Shown here: positions 45,929 to 53,241 of the stretch, piece by piece
Layout of the letters: the number at the start of each line of letters is the position of its first letter
Position numbering within the stretch: position 1 is the first letter of the stretch
Notes under the pieces: generated by a model
Database searches by the model: none
What the model was told of the DNA's origin: nothing
The model's input: the letters and a program-made list of their open reading frames with translations, nothing else
Position numbers and translations under genes: made by a program
Origin: Aquibacillus sediminis
Lineage (GTDB): Bacteria > Bacillota > Bacilli > Bacillales > Amphibacillaceae
Direction of reading: 5' to 3'
Assembly (NCBI RefSeq): GCF_005870085.1
Contig: NZ_SZNM01000017.1
Span: forward strand, 1-64,000
Length of the DNA stretch: 64,000 bases

Positions 45929-46153
45929 TTATTCTTCTGTGATCAATTCAGTATCATCACGCTTAATGGAATAAAGCTCACGTTGTTGTAATGGTACTAA
46001 AGCTTTCGTTACTGCTAATAATTCTTCCGTTGTCGACGCTGTTTTTACATTGTTAAATGTTTTGCGCTTTAAGATCACATTGCCTGATTCAACATCTAAA
46101 CCATCCTCAAATTCTAGCTTAAGTCTTGAATTTGTTCTCGTTGCTACCGCCAT
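45929..46153 (-). CDS. DUF1659 small protein, copy 2
   Basis: A 74-aa duplicate of the DUF1659 protein at 42.8 kb, differing only at residue 32 (Thr). The start is the ATG at 46153 with AAGGAGG upstream, matching copy 1; the longer open frame to 46495 crosses non-homologous sequence and is not used. Confidence 0.88.
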   Translation of the reverse strand: MAVATRTNSRLKLEFEDGLDVESGNVILKRKTFNNVKTASTTEELLAVTKALVPLQQRELYSIKRDDTELITEE

Positions 46154-46218
46154 GTCCCGCTCACCTCCTTTCCTCTTTTCACTTCTATAATCGTTTGGAG
46201 GTGGTGGGGAGGTGTGTA

Positions 46219-46453
46219 TCGATTTTAAAAAATTTGAGATTTTTGTTTCTACTATAGAATACTTGTCACCAATGATTTTAAGAGAACAAGTTTTAGTAAT
46301 AGATTGTGTAACAACTTTGCTCTGATAGTTATCCACATCTGGGACAAGCGCCCTGTTCCAGATAAAAGTTTCATTAAATTCGCCAAATAGGACATGCATG
46401 TCATGGTGTATCACACTCCCTGGATCGATAATAGATTCGAAAGGGAGATAGAT
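46219..46453. other. Intergenic region between duplication copy 2 and the Xre gene
   Basis: About 235 bp between divergent genes. It includes GGGACAAGCGCCCTGTTCC, a palindromic sequence similar to GGGACAAGTGCCCTGTCCC at about 48577; both look like dispersed intergenic repeats. No clear promoter is seen. Confidence 0.4.
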
Positions 46454-46720
46454 ATGGGAAATAGTGACTTTGATTTCAATTTGCTGTATAGCCAACAGTT
46501 AGGAACACTTATAAGAACAACTAGAGAAGAATTAGGTTGGTCCAGAGAAGAACTAGCTCATCGCGCTGATATGAGTGATCGAAATTTAGCCCGAATTGAA
46601 ACTGGCAGTACAACCCCGCTTTCTTCAAATGTTTGTAAACTAGAGTATGTTTTAAATATTAATGTCAGTAAATTTAACGCGGAGTTTATAAAACGAATAA
46701 ATTGGAAACACCAATTTTAA
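46454..46720 (+). CDS. Small Xre-family HTH regulator
   Basis: An 88-aa protein that is almost only a helix-turn-helix: LGTLIRTTREELGWSREELA, then HRADMSDRNLARIETGSTTP. The ATG at 46454 has AAGGGAGA 5 bp upstream. It lies 97 bp before the ComK-family gene on the same strand and could regulate it or itself; no target is evident. Confidence 0.82.
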   Translation: MGNSDFDFNLLYSQQLGTLIRTTREELGWSREELAHRADMSDRNLARIETGSTTPLSSNVCKLEYVLNINVSKFNAEFIKRINWKHQF

Positions 46721-46817
46721 TGCTATATCACTATTAACTGTAATCCTATGCTTTTTCTTCCTTCACATCTCTATCAACAAGATTGCATCTCAAATCTTAA
46801 CGAAAAGGAGCAATGAA

Positions 46818-47312
46818 ATGACAAATGTTCTCATCGATTATCATGTGAATGAACAAACAATCGCCCTACTTCCAGCCACTCACATCGACTACGACACCAT
46901 TGTCCTGGAAGTCGGCCGCAAGCTCTACGTCAAGAAAACACCGCTTCAACTCATTAAGCAAGCATGTCTAGCTGGTGGCGCCAGTTATGATGGCAGGCGC
47001 AAAGCTGTTATTTATCAAATGGGTGTGAAACGAAAAGTACCTATCCCGATATGCCCGCAGAGAAAACTCTTCGCCTATCCTACTCAGTCACCTAGTGAGT
47101 TTAACTGCCACTGGATCTTCTATCACCATGTCCAATCGATCAGGCCAAACCTATCGATTAAAAATCCTGACATCAAAACGATTATTACTTTCAAAAACGG
47201 TGAACAAATATTTATGAATGAATCCTATTATGTATTTGAAAAGCAAATGCAGCGTACGGCAATTTGTATTTTGTACAATACAGATTTTCAGAACCAACGT
47301 TTTACCGTCTAA
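46818..47312 (+). CDS. comK: ComK-family competence transcription factor
   Basis: A 164-aa protein with the ComK core: ALLPATHIDYDTIVLE, CLAGGASYDGRRKAVIYQMG, KRKVPIPICPQRKLFAYPTQ, and CHWIFYHHVQSI followed by VTFKNGE-like ITFKNGEQIFMNES. B. subtilis ComK is about 192 aa, so this one is somewhat short at the C-terminus, the part used for tetramer formation and activation there. AAAGGAG lies 5 bp before the ATG. Many Bacillaceae have two ComK-like genes; this could be the main regulator or a paralogue. Confidence 0.88.
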   Translation: MTNVLIDYHVNEQTIALLPATHIDYDTIVLEVGRKLYVKKTPLQLIKQACLAGGASYDGRRKAVIYQMGVKRKVPIPICPQRKLFAYPTQSPSEFNCHWIFYHHVQSIRPNLSIKNPDIKTIITFKNGEQIFMNESYYVFEKQMQRTAICILYNTDFQNQRFTV

Positions 47313-47373
47313 CTTCAGCAACACACGACCGACCATCCCATTCTCAATTCCATTACCGAAAGGGCGTAAACAA

Positions 47374-48249
47374 ATGAATATGATCAAAGAAATGAATGCG
47401 TTTTATATCCAAAGTGAATTGCACCAACTATCCTCGTCTGCATGTGTGTTATGGTATACTTTGCTGCAAGTGAACAATAAAGTAGGATGGAAAAAGGAGT
47501 TTACCGTTGCGGCCCCGTTACTTCTTAGCAAAAGCGGACTTTCCAAAGCTAAATTTAGAAATGGGCGGACGGAATTAGAGGAAAAAGGTTTTATTCATGT
47601 ACAATCTCGCGACGGGAACCAATCAGCCATCTATCAGATGGTGAGTTTAACGAATTCAGACGTCAATCCGAACCACAGTACAACCCACATAAACGACGAC
47701 AAAGAAGACGCCTGCCAAACTAAGGAACAGAAAACAACCCACAACATGACCCACAAACAAGCCGACAAACCGGCCCTATTAAATAAACAACATATTTTAA
47801 AAGAAAACACAGACAATACAACAACAGCTACAGTTATCTTTTATCAAGAAAACTTTGGGAACGTAAAAGGTCATTTAAAAAATGAATTACAAGCATGGGA
47901 GCAAAAAGTCGGAGAAGAACTCCTGCTAGAAGCGATGAAACAAGCAGTGGAAAGCAATATTTATAAGTGGAATTATGTCAAAGGAATCCTGAGAGAATGG
48001 GACAAAAAGGGCCTTACAACGATCGAACAAGTGGAAGCAGATCGACAAGCGTTTAAATCAGCAAAACAAAATAAGAATCCTGGCAAAGAGAAGGAAATTA
48101 TACCAAGTTGGTTCGAGGAACGAAAGGATAAACCCGCTGCGTCAGTTTCACAAGAGGTTGCAGATCCTGTAGAAGTAGCGAAGGCAAAGGCCATGCTAGA
48201 TAATTATTTGAAAGAGAAAGAGGATAAGAACATTTCTAAGGCAACGTAA
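47374..48249 (+). CDS. DnaD-domain replication protein, phage/plasmid type
   Basis: A 291-aa protein. The N-terminal winged-helix part (about 1-90) has LSSSACVLWYTLLQVNNKVG and LLLSKSGLSKAKFRNGRTEL; a polar linker with many Asn/Thr/Lys residues (90-150) follows; then a DnaD/DnaB-C-like domain (YQENFGNVKGHLKNELQAWE and NYVKGILREWDKKGLTTI). Such proteins load replication machinery in phages and plasmids. The ATG at 47374 follows AAGGG by 9 bp. No other phage gene is nearby, so it is probably an isolated acquisition or domesticated. Confidence 0.85.
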   Translation: MNMIKEMNAFYIQSELHQLSSSACVLWYTLLQVNNKVGWKKEFTVAAPLLLSKSGLSKAKFRNGRTELEEKGFIHVQSRDGNQSAIYQMVSLTNSDVNPNHSTTHINDDKEDACQTKEQKTTHNMTHKQADKPALLNKQHILKENTDNTTTATVIFYQENFGNVKGHLKNELQAWEQKVGEELLLEAMKQAVESNIYKWNYVKGILREWDKKGLTTIEQVEADRQAFKSAKQNKNPGKEKEIIPSWFEERKDKPAASVSQEVADPVEVAKAKAMLDNYLKEKEDKNISKAT

Positions 48250-48330
48250 GTGGTAGGAATTTGGAATGCGGAGTGGACAGTTGATATGGTTGACTGATCT
48301 TTGATTTTGGATCATGCTTGGCTTGGTTTT

Positions 48331-48400
48331 GTTCACTAGTTTCAAATTTTTGTTCACTCTTTTCCCAGGTTTATTCACTGTTTTCTGATTTATGTTCACT
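48331..48400. repeat. 21-bp phased GTTCACT repeat
   Basis: GTTCACT starts at 48331, 48352 and 48394 and ATTCACT at 48373, exactly 21 bp apart. The space between is T-rich and poorly conserved. It lies just after the DnaD-like gene. Confidence 0.7.
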
Positions 48401-48429
48401 CCCAGGAGGGTTTTGTTAGACCCGATAAT

Positions 48430-48457
48430 AAAAGCACCTGCCTAAAAGACAGGTGCT
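48430..48457 (-). terminator. Terminator for the leftward Wzz gene
   Basis: AGCACCTG (48433-48440) pairs with CAGGTGCT (48450-48457). On the minus strand it runs into TTTATTAT. It lies about 150 bp after the Wzz stop. Confidence 0.6.
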
Positions 48458-48605
48458 AACACGATAAACTTAAGCGAGGTGTGCTCCCTTTTATAACCAG
48501 TATATCATTCGACATTTTTTGTCAAATTACGGGTGATGACAGGCACTGTTCCCGTTGTACGGATGGGACTGAGTGGGACAAGTGCCCTGTCCCCGTGTCC
48601 CACTT

Positions 48606-49544
48606 TTACTTTTCGGTTTTACTTGCTTCTTTCCAGTATTCGCGTAGGAATACCCAGCCGACGGATAGCATTAGGCCTAGGACAAAGGCTATGGCTGTGT
48701 TAAGCATCACGTTTGGTGAAACTGGATTTTCTGGTTCGTATGGTTGTGCTAGAATCGAAAATTTGTTTTCTACTTGATAGACATCTAGTAAACTTCTTCC
48801 TTCTTCATAGTTGTTGTAATAACGGTTGTACATATTAGTTAAGCTTGTAATTTTACTATTAATCTTTTCAAATTCTACTTGCTTATTTCGATCTAACGTG
48901 TCAAACTCTTGGATTTCTTCGGTATCAATAACGAATTGATTCGATGAGCTTGTGACAGCATCCATGATAACGATGGTTGGTAACCCTTCTGTTGCTCGGA
49001 TGTCATTGTATTCGACTAACAATTCATCTAGAGATTCTTTCTCAACTTCAGCTTGTTGTTTATAATCTTCTGTTAGCGTTGTAAGACGTTCTGTAATAGT
49101 CTCTGATGTATAATCGATCGATTCATCAATCACGGTATTTAGTATTTCTTGCATTTGTTGTGGATCCGTTCCTGAATAGGTCATATCAATCATTTCGCTA
49201 TCTTCAGCCAATTCTACTGTAAGATTTCGTTGAATATCTCTTGCATCTAAGTCTTCCACATCTAATTTATCTGCTACTCTAGTTAATAAATCCAACGAAG
49301 TTAGACGCTCTTGCATAATTTGTGGTGACACAGCTTCATTTAAGTATGATGCATACTCTCCAGATATGTCTTCTTGATTGACACTGTTTACTAGGATGGT
49401 TGCATTTGTTTCATACGATGGTGTTAAAAAGAATTTACTGAACGCACCAGCTAACAACGTAAGAACAAGCGTCACGATCACAATTGTTTTTATACCTTTT
49501 AATAACGTATCAATAATTTCCTTTAAGGATATTTCTTCTTCCAT
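48606..49544 (-). CDS. Wzz/YveK-type chain-length protein without a kinase partner
   Basis: A 312-aa Wzz-domain protein with transmembrane helices near 17-38 and about 280-300 flanking a long coiled region (EDYKQQAEVEKESLDELLVE). The proline-rich motif PENPVSPNVMLNTAIAFVLG precedes helix 2. Unlike YwqC, no BY-kinase gene lies next to it, and the cytosolic tail is only about 15 residues. It may control chain length for the second polysaccharide region or share YwqD. GGAG lies 9 bp before the ATG. Confidence 0.88.
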   Translation of the reverse strand: MEEEISLKEIIDTLLKGIKTIVIVTLVLTLLAGAFSKFFLTPSYETNATILVNSVNQEDISGEYASYLNEAVSPQIMQERLTSLDLLTRVADKLDVEDLDARDIQRNLTVELAEDSEMIDMTYSGTDPQQMQEILNTVIDESIDYTSETITERLTTLTEDYKQQAEVEKESLDELLVEYNDIRATEGLPTIVIMDAVTSSSNQFVIDTEEIQEFDTLDRNKQVEFEKINSKITSLTNMYNRYYNNYEEGRSLLDVYQVENKFSILAQPYEPENPVSPNVMLNTAIAFVLGLMLSVGWVFLREYWKEASKTEK

Positions 49545-49800
49545 TTACATTCACTCCGATTTTCAACCTGTACTAAGGTGCATTATAGTTGCCTATCATA
49601 AACTATTAAAATATGTAACAATTTACATTATATTACAAAATTCTACATTTTGAAATATGAAAATTACTAATCTATTATTCTTTTATAGAAACTTGTCGAT
49701 TGGTAATGCTTTGGCGAAGACATAGGCTTAGTGCTCTTGAAATTTTCAACTACGCCGATGATTCAACTGCGTTAAATTTTATAATTTCTATCAATGTAAG

Positions 49801-49823
49801 AAAACCGGGCAAAACCCGCCCGG
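49801..49823 (-). terminator. GC-rich hairpin terminator
   Basis: CCGGGC/GCCCGG (49805-49810 and 49818-49823) with TTTTC after it on the minus strand. It may end the leftward transcript that passes the 50-kb region. Confidence 0.55.
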
Positions 49824-49964
49824 AATAATTGTTGTATACCTATCCATTAAAACATCTAAAAATACCGATAAAGGCACATATACCTTTGGAATTTTAAATA
49901 AAATCTGAATTTTTATACTTTTCAATGCATTTTTTTGTAAAATCATGTTAGTATATATATATAA

Positions 49965-50040
49965 ATAGGTAGGAAAACATATTTATTGATGACCTCCCCA
50001 AAAGTTCATTGATATATATTTCCTACCTATTTTGTTTTCT
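49965..50040 (+). ncRNA. Candidate small RNA: 14-bp stem with C-rich loop
   Basis: AAATAGGTAGGAAA (49965-49978) pairs perfectly with TTTCCTACCTATTT (50021-50034), followed by TTGTTTTCT. A run of TA repeats (49954-49964), a possible -10, lies directly before it. Inside, ATGA/TCAT (49991-49994/50008-50011) closes a loop that exposes CCTCCCC, complementary to Shine-Dalgarno sequences. Small regulatory RNAs of Firmicutes often carry such C-rich loops. Orientation is assumed from the T-run; a plain terminator or repeat is an alternative. Confidence 0.4.
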
Positions 50041-50257
50041 AACCTAGAGGAACAATTAAGTCAGACCTTGATAGAGCACCTTAGTCAAACGGATTGATTG
50101 CGGGGTTGTTCCCGAAGCTATTCCATATGCGAAGGATTACATGTTGGTTATGCCCATCTAAAGAAGAAGCCTTGCGAGATTGCTCTCAACAAGACTTCTT
50201 TTATCATAAGGCCTCTCTATACTGTGGACAACTTCTGTGCTCGCGATACCCCTGATA

Positions 50258-52534
50258 TTAATCTCTATTGTTAACAATTTGTTCATAGCCTTTTACATAG
50301 CCACTAAATTGTTCGTATTCTTCTGATACCTCGGCATATAGCTTATTTGCTTCGTCTTGATTATTTTCCTTCAATGCTACATACCTTATTGCTTGCTGTC
50401 TGAGGTACTGTTCCAAATCCTCATCCGCGGAAACAGAGCCCCTTTGTAATGCTTGATCTGCTTTCTGAAGTTCACCTTGAATGATATACGCCTGTCCTGC
50501 AAAATAATGAGCATCTTTGTTGATGTTGATGTTTCTTTTATCTGTAAAACGCTCGCTGTATCGTTCACTTATATCCATATATTGCTCATAATAAGCAACA
50601 GCTATAGCCGCATCATCTAGTGCTCGATCTAGCTTATTTTTGGTTGCCTGTTTTAGTGATTGCTCCGATTGAATACCAATGAGTGCGTGATAAGCAGAAA
50701 CACGGAAACGATCATTTTTAATGGATTTTTCTAATAAAGCAACTGCCCGTTCTCTTTCACCTAATCGTTCAGCCATTCCTGCTAGATCATACATTAATTC
50801 ACCATTATGTGGCTCTAGTTCTTCAGCTTGATGGATTAAATCAATGATTTCTTCTTTCATATTAGGATTGTTAGATTGGGCATACGCTTCTTCATATAAC
50901 TTGGCCAAATCAATAATTCTGTCTGGATCGTATGGATGGTAGTTTATTACACTTAATAACCTATCCTCTTGACTGGATAAAGAGTTTTCTTTCGCTAACT
51001 GCTTATATTCATAATTTGCTAATGCTACTCTACTAGTAGTAAACACCATTACTAGTGTTAAAGGTAAAATCACAGCATACTTTAAGATTTTCTTTGTTTT
51101 TAATGTATGTATCCATTTCGTTTCTTGAGGAGGTAAAAGGATTGCAAATGCCCAAAATAATACAAACGCAGTAGTACCATATGACATATTAAAATCCATC
51201 GCACTATGAGCTAAAATCATGACAATGGAAACAAGCGCTGCAAGATTAAGAGTTTCCGCATTTACTTTACGTTCCCTCCAAGCGACTTGTACTGACAATA
51301 CGATTAAACCTACAAGCACGCCTAAAAACAACAACCCACCAATCCAACCAAGGTTTAGTAGTTCATTTATATAAAAGTTATGAACATCTGTTGCCCAGAA
51401 GGGAATCTCTTGATACTGTGTAAATAGGACACTCCAACTACCTCCACCAAAGCCAAATAGAGGTGCATCCTTGAACATTTGCATAGCTGTATTATACATA
51501 TCTTGACGAGCGCCAAGACTGCCATCGGACAGACTAATTGTGCTGACTCTATTTTGTAAATTTGAAGGTAACAGCCCGTAAATGAATCCTTTATTCACGA
51601 TATCAAGTACTAATGCCACTCCAATGACCGCCATCAAAGTAGGAATTCCCATAATGACCGCAATGTTCACACGCTTTGATAGATTCGGTGTGACATTCTT
51701 TGTTATATGTTTATACCCTATCACCATTAACGTTAGTAAAATAGAAGCAACAAGTAGATAAATCAGTTCTGACACTTGAAACGTTTTTAAATCACCTTGT
51801 AGCATATTAATATAAACAATTCCACTTCCTATGACAAGGAACAACGTAAACACCATATACTCTAGTTGTCGTCGGACATTACTTAACAAGATTAAGCCAA
51901 CAAACCATACAATTGGGAAAATGACGAATACTCCCCTTGATGAGGAGAATACAACTCCTATTAACAGTGGTACGAGTGGAATTGCATAAATGATGCCATC
52001 ATACCAAGAAAGCTTGGATTTTGTTAGTTGAATTAAGCCAAATAAAAGAAATGCAGCTGTTATTGCAGCAAATGTATTCGGATATTGAATCACGCTACTC
52101 ATTCTACTACCTAGAAAACTATCTTGAAATTCCACAACGCCCCATTTCGATAAAATACCAAATACAGCAATCCATGTACCGGTTAAATAGAATATGTAAG
52201 GTAATGCTGTTTTAACGAACGGAAGTCTTTTTGCATCAATTAAAAGATAAAGCATCGATGCATAGGTAGACCAACGAATAACTTCATGAATGGTGTCATT
52301 TGGTGATTCGGCGGTAAAAACACTTAATGCATATAATAGAGGAAAGATAAATATATATGCATACTTATATTGAAAGTCTTGATTGATCAGAACCCAAATC
52401 AATGTACTAACTAGGATGACCAACGACCACCAGATAAAATGTGTATCAAAAAATAACCCTTTTGAATAGGGTGAAATAATATATGTAAGAGATACTAAGC
52501 TAAATAAAATATATAAAACGATGTTTTTCGTCAT
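50258..52534 (-). CDS. O-antigen ligase/polymerase-like membrane protein with TPR-type C-terminus
   Basis: A 758-aa protein. About twelve hydrophobic segments cover residues 1-490, with a Wzy_C-type loop around MFKDAPLFGFGGGSWSVLFT and DVHNFYINELLNLGWIGGLL, the usual motif of O-antigen ligases and teichuronic-acid polymerases. From about 520 the protein is soluble and helical with tetratricopeptide-like units (LIHQAEELEPHNGELMYDLA, AVALLEKSIKNDRFRVSAYH, ADQALQRGSVSADEDLEQYL). It may polymerise or attach a surface glycan or glycosylate S-layer protein. Start is well supported by AAGGAG. Confidence 0.85.
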   Translation of the reverse strand: MTKNIVLYILFSLVSLTYIISPYSKGLFFDTHFIWWSLVILVSTLIWVLINQDFQYKYAYIFIFPLLYALSVFTAESPNDTIHEVIRWSTYASMLYLLIDAKRLPFVKTALPYIFYLTGTWIAVFGILSKWGVVEFQDSFLGSRMSSVIQYPNTFAAITAAFLLFGLIQLTKSKLSWYDGIIYAIPLVPLLIGVVFSSSRGVFVIFPIVWFVGLILLSNVRRQLEYMVFTLFLVIGSGIVYINMLQGDLKTFQVSELIYLLVASILLTLMVIGYKHITKNVTPNLSKRVNIAVIMGIPTLMAVIGVALVLDIVNKGFIYGLLPSNLQNRVSTISLSDGSLGARQDMYNTAMQMFKDAPLFGFGGGSWSVLFTQYQEIPFWATDVHNFYINELLNLGWIGGLLFLGVLVGLIVLSVQVAWRERKVNAETLNLAALVSIVMILAHSAMDFNMSYGTTAFVLFWAFAILLPPQETKWIHTLKTKKILKYAVILPLTLVMVFTTSRVALANYEYKQLAKENSLSSQEDRLLSVINYHPYDPDRIIDLAKLYEEAYAQSNNPNMKEEIIDLIHQAEELEPHNGELMYDLAGMAERLGERERAVALLEKSIKNDRFRVSAYHALIGIQSEQSLKQATKNKLDRALDDAAIAVAYYEQYMDISERYSERFTDKRNININKDAHYFAGQAYIIQGELQKADQALQRGSVSADEDLEQYLRQQAIRYVALKENNQDEANKLYAEVSEEYEQFSGYVKGYEQIVNNRD

Positions 52535-52586
52535 AATTAGTGCTCCTTTTCCATTGTTCCTCCATCATTATAGCATTTCAATGTAC

Positions 52587-52621
52587 AAAAAAATACCTTT
52601 TACAGCATTTCCTGTAAAAGG
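52587..52621 (-). terminator. Terminator of the lipoprotein gene
   Basis: CCTTTTACAG (52596-52605) pairs with CTGTAAAAGG (52612-52621) and on the minus strand runs into TATTTTTTTG. It starts 13 bp after the lipoprotein stop. Confidence 0.85.
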
Positions 52622-52634
52622 CAACATGTGTCTG

Positions 52635-53087
52635 TTATTCTTCCTCTTGTTCTTCAAATACAAAGTCTCCAGATACCAGTTCTTCATCGCCTTCAAGCAC
52701 TGTTAATCTGTATGCTCCAGAACCTAATTGTTCAAATGTTTGAGCTGGAAGACCATTCATGAATTGTTTCCATTCACCCTGAAGGTCGTATGGAGCTTCC
52801 GTTAGGACTTCCCAATCTTCCCCTTCGTTTTTGCTTAGTTGGATCTTAATATCTTCGGCTGTTTGAGTCTCTTTTGCATTCACAACGAAGTACGGGGTTT
52901 CGCCTATGGTGAATAGGTTTCTGGCTTGGACTTCTGTATCGTTAACTTTTTCGCCAAAGGTGATATTAAAGTTAGATTCTTCTTTTCCTTCCTCACCTAA
53001 TAACTTCTCATCATCCGAGTTGTTACAAGCAGTTAGCAAGAATAATAGAAAAACTGTAGTTAGTAGTATGTATAAATTCTTTAACAT
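52635..53087 (-). CDS. Small lipoprotein of unknown function
   Basis: A 150-aa protein with an N-terminal helix and lipobox LLTAC (Cys21), so it should be lipid-anchored outside the cell. The rest is acidic and looks all-beta, with FTIGETPYFVVNAKETQTAE and SGAYRLTVLEGDEELVSGDF, similar to Ig-like modules. No family recognised. It sits between the large S-layer-type gene and the ligase/TPR gene with its own terminator. Confidence 0.8.
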   Translation of the reverse strand: MLKNLYILLTTVFLLFLLTACNNSDDEKLLGEEGKEESNFNITFGEKVNDTEVQARNLFTIGETPYFVVNAKETQTAEDIKIQLSKNEGEDWEVLTEAPYDLQGEWKQFMNGLPAQTFEQLGSGAYRLTVLEGDEELVSGDFVFEEQEEE

Positions 53088-53203
53088 CTATATTAACCTC
53101 CAATATAGTAGTCCATTACTATTATATAATATCTTATTTTATTGGAAGATGAAAGGGTAGGATAATGAATTGGAGCGGAAATTACTTTCATTTGAATATA
53201 ACC

Positions 53204-53236
53204 AAAAAAAGAGTGAGCACGAGGCCCACTCTTTTT
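53204..53236. terminator. Bidirectional terminator after the large S-layer gene
   Basis: AAAAAGAGTG pairs with CACTCTTTTT (ending 53236) across an 11-nt loop, 6 bp beyond the S-layer gene stop. Confidence 0.85.
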
Positions 53237-53241
53237 ATTAA

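Larger units (their letters stand above)
45505..46215. repeat. Segmental duplication, copy 2
   Basis: Counterpart of 42405-43131. The coding parts are nearly identical, while the hairpin region after DUF2922 is more diverged and shortened. The upstream shared block ends soon after GGGGAGGTGTGTAT (about 46218). Confidence 0.85.
49545..50257. other. 700-bp intergenic region
   Basis: No protein gene is seen. It holds a GC-rich hairpin at 49805-49823, a long AT-flanked stem-loop at 49965-50040 and an imperfect stem AAGAAGCCTTG/CAAGACTTCTT (50164-50174/50190-50200) below the stop of the O-antigen-ligase gene, a likely weak terminator for that gene. Confidence 0.6.

Noticed and set aside
46154-46495. 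Minus-strand extension of the DUF1659 copy 2 frame to 188 aa
   Set aside because: The extra 114 residues run through the ribosome site and a palindromic repeat, and copy 1 has no counterpart. A start at 46153 with AAGGAGG matches the other copy exactly.
47374-48249. DnaD-like gene as evidence of a prophage
   Set aside because: No integrase, terminase, capsid, tail or lysis gene lies within reach, so a prophage call is not supported.
48331-48400. Phased repeats as a CRISPR array
   Set aside because: The repeat unit is only about 7-10 bp with 21-bp period, and there are no cas genes; the same applies to 63506-63684.
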